From assembly GCA_035352635.1 (NCBI GenBank), contig DAOPYA010000005.1, positions 17,351-81,350 on the forward strand: a stretch of 64,000 nucleotides of DNA. The letters are read 5' to 3'. This document shows positions 60,040 through 64,000 of this stretch, piece after piece (the stretch's first letter is position 1; each line of letters opens with the position of its first letter). The notes beneath the pieces are model-generated. The model was not told where the DNA came from, made no database searches, and worked only from the letters and a program-made list of their open reading frames with translations. A program made the translations under genes and the position numbers. Source of the stretch: Rifleibacterium sp035352635 (GTDB lineage Bacteria > Muiribacteriota > Ozemobacteria > Ozemobacterales > Ozemobacteraceae).

Positions 60040-60837
60040 ATGACCAGCAATGCCGCAATTTTTATCGATAAGAGCAAATGCCGCAAAGACGGCATCTGCA
60101 TCAAAATCTGCCCAAACAAAATATTTGAACCAGGGCAATCCGGGGTCCCCGAAATCAACAGCACCCTGAGCAAGAACTGCATCGAGTGCGGTCAGTGCGT
60201 CGCAGTCTGCCCTGGCGATGCGATAACAGTTAAGGCTCTACCCTCGAAGAATTTCTTGCCTGGTATCACCAGTTTGCCCGACTTTGAAGCATTTGCCAAC
60301 CTGGTCAAAAGTCGCCGGTCGATACGCACATTCAAAGACAAGCCGGTCGAGATAGACCTGCTGCAGAAACTGTTCGACATGGCCAGATACTGCCCGACTG
60401 CTAAAAACTCCCAGGCACTGTCATGGGTGCTCGTCAATGGTCGCGATAAGGTTAGAAAAATTGCCGGCCAGGTCATCGACGCCTTCAGAAGCAATAAACA
60501 CATGGCTCCGTTTGTCGAGGCCTACGATAGCGGCGAAGACCCGGTCTGCCGCAACGCGCCCCAGCTGGCACTCATCTACGGCCCAGAAAGCTACACCTGG
60601 GGAACCCTGGACGCGGCCATTGCAATCGCCAACTTTGAACTGGGCGCCAAAGCCAGCGGTCTCGGCACCTGCTGGGGTGGTTTCGTAACCACCGCTGCGG
60701 CAGCCAACCCCGAAATTGGCAAGCAACTGGGCCTCGATGCTTCCGAAAAAATCTTTGCCGCCGTAATGATCGGGTACCCGCAATACCAGTACAACAAGAT
60801 TCCACCTCGTCGCCCACTGCGCCTTAAAATCGTCTGA
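60040..60837 (+). CDS. Ferredoxin-nitroreductase fusion
   Basis: 265 residues. The N-terminal ferredoxin domain (about 1-65) has CRKDGICIKICP and CIECGQCVAVCP for two [4Fe-4S] clusters. The C-terminal nitroreductase domain (about 80-265) starts with SRRSIRTFKDKPV, with ARYCPTAKNSQ and GLGTCWGGFV as FMN-site motifs. Such fusions are common in anaerobes and allow direct reduction of flavin by ferredoxin-type donors; the in vivo substrate is unknown. It leads a plus-strand cluster with cmoM 8 bases downstream. Confidence 0.93.
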   Translation: MTSNAAIFIDKSKCRKDGICIKICPNKIFEPGQSGVPEINSTLSKNCIECGQCVAVCPGDAITVKALPSKNFLPGITSLPDFEAFANLVKSRRSIRTFKDKPVEIDLLQKLFDMARYCPTAKNSQALSWVLVNGRDKVRKIAGQVIDAFRSNKHMAPFVEAYDSGEDPVCRNAPQLALIYGPESYTWGTLDAAIAIANFELGAKASGLGTCWGGFVTTAAAANPEIGKQLGLDASEKIFAAVMIGYPQYQYNKIPPRRPLRLKIV

Positions 60838-60845
60838 CAGACGGC

Positions 60846-61619
60846 ATGGATAAAAATTTCGACAAACTGGCCAACCGCCTGAAAAAGCACATTTATGGCT
60901 CAGGCAAAGGAGCGGTCAGAACTGCCATGCTTCAGCACGATATGATGACCGAACTTGAAGAACTGCAAGGCGGCCGATGCCTGCAGATTCTCGACGCCGG
61001 CGGTGGCATGGGGCAGATCGCCCGCTGGCTGGCGGCCATGGGCCACCAGATAACCCTCTGCGACATTTCGGCCGGCATGCTGCAGATTGCCGACGAAGAA
61101 AACATCAAAGCTGGCCTGCAGAAGCGCATCAGCCTGCTGCATTCCCCGCTACAGGGTCTGCCAACCCTGCTGGCTGATCAGCAATTTGATATTATTCTTC
61201 TTCACGGGGTTATCGAATGGATGCAAAACCCACCCGAAGCACTGCAATTGCTCACCCCAATGCTCAAGCCCGGCGGCGCATGCTCGTTACTCTATTTCAA
61301 CCGCAACAAGCTGATACTGCAGTGGGGCATCAATGGCCAGTTGCAAAAGGCTATCTCAGGGCAACCCCGCAACCCAAGAACCCTGACCCCGACCAACCCC
61401 CTCAGCGAGAGTGACCTGCTGCCGGTCTTTGCAACCTGCGATCTAAGCATCGTCAGCAAAGCCGGCATAAGAATTTTTTATGGTTTTTTCACCAGAATGG
61501 TTCAGCATCAGCCAGTCTGCCATGACACTATCGCTCTCGAAAAGCATTATTTCCGAACCGAACCTTTTGCATCCCTCGGCGAACACACACACTACATTCT
61601 CAGAAAGCCCGAAGCATGA
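60846..61619 (+). CDS. cmoM: tRNA 5-carboxymethoxyuridine methyltransferase (CmoM)
   Basis: 257 residues, the size of Escherichia coli CmoM. DKNFDKLANRLKKHIYGSGKG at the start resembles the RNFDDIAEKFSRNIYGTTKG stretch of that protein. The SAM motif LQILDAGGGMGQIARWLAAMGH fits LRVLDAGGGEGQTA in position and spacing, and LHGVIEWMQNP fits FHAVLEWVADP. The enzyme methylates the wobble uridine derivative cmo5U to mcmo5U in tRNA. CmoA and CmoB, needed for cmo5U, are not in the window. The next gene starts in its stop codon (ATGA). Confidence 0.85.
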   Translation: MDKNFDKLANRLKKHIYGSGKGAVRTAMLQHDMMTELEELQGGRCLQILDAGGGMGQIARWLAAMGHQITLCDISAGMLQIADEENIKAGLQKRISLLHSPLQGLPTLLADQQFDIILLHGVIEWMQNPPEALQLLTPMLKPGGACSLLYFNRNKLILQWGINGQLQKAISGQPRNPRTLTPTNPLSESDLLPVFATCDLSIVSKAGIRIFYGFFTRMVQHQPVCHDTIALEKHYFRTEPFASLGEHTHYILRKPEA

Positions 61620-63016
61620 AACAAACTCACGACCTCGAATTTTTGCCAATCGGCAGACTGCTGCTCAAATTTTCTATTCCGGCAATGGCCGGCACCATCA
61701 TTAACTCGCTTTATAATATCGTTGATCGCATTTTTCTCGGCCAGTATGTCGGTGAAGTCGGCATTGCGGCAACAACCGTTGCTATGCCGCTCATGATGAT
61801 CATCATGGCTATCGGCATGCTGATCGGCTTTGGCACCAACTCACAGATTTCAATTCGGCTTGGCGAAAAGCGCCACGAAGAGGCTGAACAACTGCTTGGC
61901 CAGGGCATGTTTCTGTTTGTGGTCACTTCGTTTGCCTTCACCATTCTGGCACTCCTGTTTATAGACCCGCTTCTCAAGCTTTTCGGCTCGACAGACGGGG
62001 TTTTGCCCTTTGCCCGAACCTATCTTGCTATAGTTGTGCTCGGCACGCTTGTACACCAGATTTCATTCGGTGCCAACGGCTTTATCAGGGGCGAAGGCAA
62101 TCCACGCATGGCTATGGCCACCATGCTGATCGGCGGTATCGCCAACGTTATTCTCGACTACATCTTCATCGCCATCATGGGCTGGGGAATGGCAGGCGCC
62201 GCCTGGGCAACCGTTATCGGGCAGAGCATTTCGGCGGCATGGGTTCTGCATTATTACATCAGCGGTCGCAGCACGGTTAAACTTCGGTGGCAGCACTTCA
62301 GAATCAGGCCTGAACTGCTACGAAGTGTTCTGGTCATGGGTTCACCCAGCTTTATCATGAACGTCATTGCAAGCGTACAGATGTCGTTGTTCAACAATCA
62401 GCTGGCGCATTTTGGTGGCGACAATGCCATTTCGGTCATGGGCGTCATCATGAGCTTTAATATGATCTGGCTGATGCCGATTATCGGCATGTCGCAGGGC
62501 ATGCAGCCAATCGTCGGCTACAACTATGGCGCCCGCAACTTCGCCCGGGTCAGAAGAACCCTCTTTCTAACCAATATTGTTGCCACCGCCATGAGTACGG
62601 TCTTTTTTACTCTTGTCATGATTTTTCCAGAGTATGTCTTCAGGCTGTTTATAAAAATGGATTCTGAAGTGATTCCGGTCGGCATTGACGCCGTCAGACG
62701 CTTCATGCTCAGTCTGCCAATTGTTGGCTATACCATTATCAGCGGACACTACTTTCAGTTTACCGGCCGCCCCAAAGTCAGCCTGGCGCTGACCATCACC
62801 CGACAGATTGGTTTTCTCATACCGGCTCTGATGATTCTGCCAGAATTTTTCGGGCTGTTTGGGGTCTGGTATGCCATGCCCACCTCAGACCTGGCCGCCT
62901 TTATCGTCACCACTTTTTTTGTTATTCGTGAACTGAGACAGCTTTCGCAGCGCACCGCGTCAAAAGAATACGCCCCAGACGACGTAAGCGAGAATAATCA
63001 GGCTCGCGAAGCTTAA
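61616..63016 (+). CDS. MATE-family efflux transporter
   Basis: 466 residues with twelve membrane helices. PIGRLLLKFSIPAMAGTIINSLYNIVDRIFLGQ is at the start (as a list of short parts: LLLKFSIPAM, TIINSLYNIVDRIFLG), and the repeat MGVIMSFNMIWLMPIIGMSQGMQPIVGYNYGARN starts the second half. This is the MATE layout of two six-helix halves, which exports cationic drugs or metabolites with Na+ or H+. The start overlaps the cmoM stop. The 3' end overlaps the converging zinc-ribbon gene by 57 bases. Confidence 0.94.
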   Translation: MKQTHDLEFLPIGRLLLKFSIPAMAGTIINSLYNIVDRIFLGQYVGEVGIAATTVAMPLMMIIMAIGMLIGFGTNSQISIRLGEKRHEEAEQLLGQGMFLFVVTSFAFTILALLFIDPLLKLFGSTDGVLPFARTYLAIVVLGTLVHQISFGANGFIRGEGNPRMAMATMLIGGIANVILDYIFIAIMGWGMAGAAWATVIGQSISAAWVLHYYISGRSTVKLRWQHFRIRPELLRSVLVMGSPSFIMNVIASVQMSLFNNQLAHFGGDNAISVMGVIMSFNMIWLMPIIGMSQGMQPIVGYNYGARNFARVRRTLFLTNIVATAMSTVFFTLVMIFPEYVFRLFIKMDSEVIPVGIDAVRRFMLSLPIVGYTIISGHYFQFTGRPKVSLALTITRQIGFLIPALMILPEFFGLFGVWYAMPTSDLAAFIVTTFFVIRELRQLSQRTASKEYAPDDVSENNQAREA

Positions 63017-63790
63017 AAAGCCGTAATGAACCGCGTTAGAGTGCAATGCGGGAATTTTCAGGCCAGCCAGACCAAGCAGCGCATTGCAGGTATAGGCCAG
63101 ACCCACCGCGAAGGGCAGCTGAAAAAATACAAATTCACGCCCCGGATGAGCCAGAAAATGCACACCCAGCGATATCACTACCCCGACCGCAAAAATCGCC
63201 AGCCCACGCCTGAGGGCTGACAAGTAGTTCCCAAGAATGATTTCCATGGTGTTCGGGCTTTTTTCGGCAAACTCAACCGCCCGAGCAGCAATTTCGGCCG
63301 GAAATTTTGCCCGCATCAATACCTGCATCGCCTTGGTCTTTTCGTTGCGCCGTCTGGTTTCACTCAATTCGTCGAGATAACCGGCCACCAGTTGAAAAAC
63401 CATTTCCATGCCATTCTTGCCCAGTGTGTCTTCAAGAATCTGCTGCTCACTAACCGGGCGCCCGACCACTTTGTGGTCGATGCGGGTCATGGCCTCGGCC
63501 TGCTTTTTCTGGGCCGGGGCGATGACCGGATCCGCAACTTTATGGGTCTGGCGCGCCACGGCAACAGGTTTTTCATCGGCAGAAGACACCGGTTCGGGAA
63601 GATCACCCCGGGTCTGTTGCGAAGCCCGCTGTCTGCCAGCCTGGTCAAGAACTCTATAAACAGGTTCATCGACCGCTACCCTGGTATTTTTTTGATGAGA
63701 CCCGCATGCAGGGCACTTTATATAGGGTGCCCCATATCCATCAGGCAGCTCAAAAGCTGCTGAACATTGCGAACAGCGAATCTCGGTCAT
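62960..63790 (-). CDS. Zinc-ribbon membrane protein of unknown function
   Basis: 276 residues. An N-terminal zinc ribbon has two Cys pairs (CSQC and CPAC, residues about 6-32; the MJ0042-like layout). A disordered linker follows (about 40-110). A helical segment lies at about 115-190, and four short membrane spans at about 190-275. GAGGTGAAAG precedes the ATG. No family beyond the zinc ribbon is recognised. It overlaps the MATE gene tail to tail by 57 bases, an unusually long convergent overlap. Confidence 0.72.
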   Translation of the reverse strand: MTEIRCSQCSAAFELPDGYGAPYIKCPACGSHQKNTRVAVDEPVYRVLDQAGRQRASQQTRGDLPEPVSSADEKPVAVARQTHKVADPVIAPAQKKQAEAMTRIDHKVVGRPVSEQQILEDTLGKNGMEMVFQLVAGYLDELSETRRRNEKTKAMQVLMRAKFPAEIAARAVEFAEKSPNTMEIILGNYLSALRRGLAIFAVGVVISLGVHFLAHPGREFVFFQLPFAVGLAYTCNALLGLAGLKIPALHSNAVHYGFLSFASLIILAYVVWGVFF

Positions 63791-64000
63791 CTTTCACCTC
63801 TTCAATCGTCTCAATTAACAGTATATCTTTTTCAAGGGCCTGCAACAACCAGTCAGGGAATTTACCGAGGGCAAACGCAAACCTTTTTCTTTCCAAGAGT
63901 GATATTACGGCATGTCAGTCGTTGCAACGCTCTGCGATCTTCGCCCCCTCATAGTTCCATCTGCTCACTCTGCTCGCACGACCGGAACACGGGCTCTGTC
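63791..64000. other. Window-end stretch without a confirmed gene
   Basis: Read on the minus strand from the edge, one frame is open until a TGA at 63951-63949 and could be the end of a gene outside the window. A second short frame runs to about 63765 but has no start codon. The sequence GAGCAGAGTGAGCAGA contains a direct repeat. No tRNA or terminator was seen. Confidence 0.3.

Noticed and set aside
1..64000. CRISPR arrays, tRNA or rRNA genes, intact insertion sequences, prophage
   Set aside because: No regularly spaced repeats, cloverleaf sequences, rRNA stretches, transposase genes with terminal repeats or phage structural genes were found on reading both strands.

Overview
This 64 kb window looks like a piece of a metagenome-assembled or draft chromosome: it is moderately GC-rich, almost fully coding, and has one 10-base N gap (35645-35654) inside a gene. 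The host is a diderm (Gram-negative-type) bacterium. It has two TolC-type outer-membrane channels, beta-barrel proteins ending in Phe, a porin with an N-terminal S-layer-homology domain, and a membrane fusion protein. It probably lives anaerobically or fermentatively, given a full-length pyruvate:ferredoxin oxidoreductase, a ferredoxin-nitroreductase fusion and a [4Fe-4S] aldo/keto reductase. SLH-porin, HDOD and HD-GYP genes beside NfeD/FloA would fit a deep-branching diderm lineage such as Candidatus Riflebacteria, but that placement is inference and no marker here settles it.

Layout. 1-7484 (+): the end of a surface-polysaccharide locus (radical SAM fragment, AsnB-like amidotransferase, fused dehydrogenase/Gfo-Idh oxidoreductase, heparinase-like lyase, glycosyltransferase). 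7653-19154: a SET-domain protein, a periplasmic-binding-protein/TolC fusion, Tex, a YihY membrane protein, a secreted pullulanase, an HDOD protein and an Ala-rich unknown. 19352-24143: an SLH porin with a structured leader, facing a compact minus-strand operon (39-aa membrane peptide, MerR regulator, ComB, second HDOD protein). 24241-27774: a secreted papain-like unknown, divergent from another secreted unknown and a Nudix hydrolase. 27779-33463 (-): a TolC/MacA/split-MacB export operon preceded by a beta-barrel protein. 33538-40552 (-): a four-GAF HD-GYP receptor, a membrane-anchored glycogen-binding protein, a PcrA/UvrD helicase and, just upstream of it, an intein-like (Hint) protein lacking the usual splicing residues. 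40553-40995: a gap with a decayed nuclease/transposase tail. 40996-54027: a PfkB kinase, PFOR, and a mixed set (APP1 phosphatase-like, EVE, Smr, AKR, prolyl oligopeptidase, unknown membrane proteins). 54019-59864 (-): a FloA/NfeD membrane-organisation cluster with rpsU, HIT and acid phosphatase genes. 60040-63790: a ferredoxin-nitroreductase, CmoM and MATE cluster converging on a zinc-ribbon membrane protein.

How it works together. Several genes touch the envelope: polysaccharide assembly, two efflux systems, SLH porin anchoring and flotillin-type microdomains. A second thread is storage glucan or maltodextrin use (pullulanase, CBM48-like protein, PFOR). Signalling is by HDOD and HD-GYP proteins rather than by two-component systems in this window. 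No rRNA, tRNA, CRISPR array, intact insertion sequence or prophage was found. The most unusual items are the degenerate Hint protein in front of pcrA, the substrate-binding-protein/TolC fusion, the small membrane peptide coupled to a MerR gene, and a terminator that ends just before an NfeD start codon.
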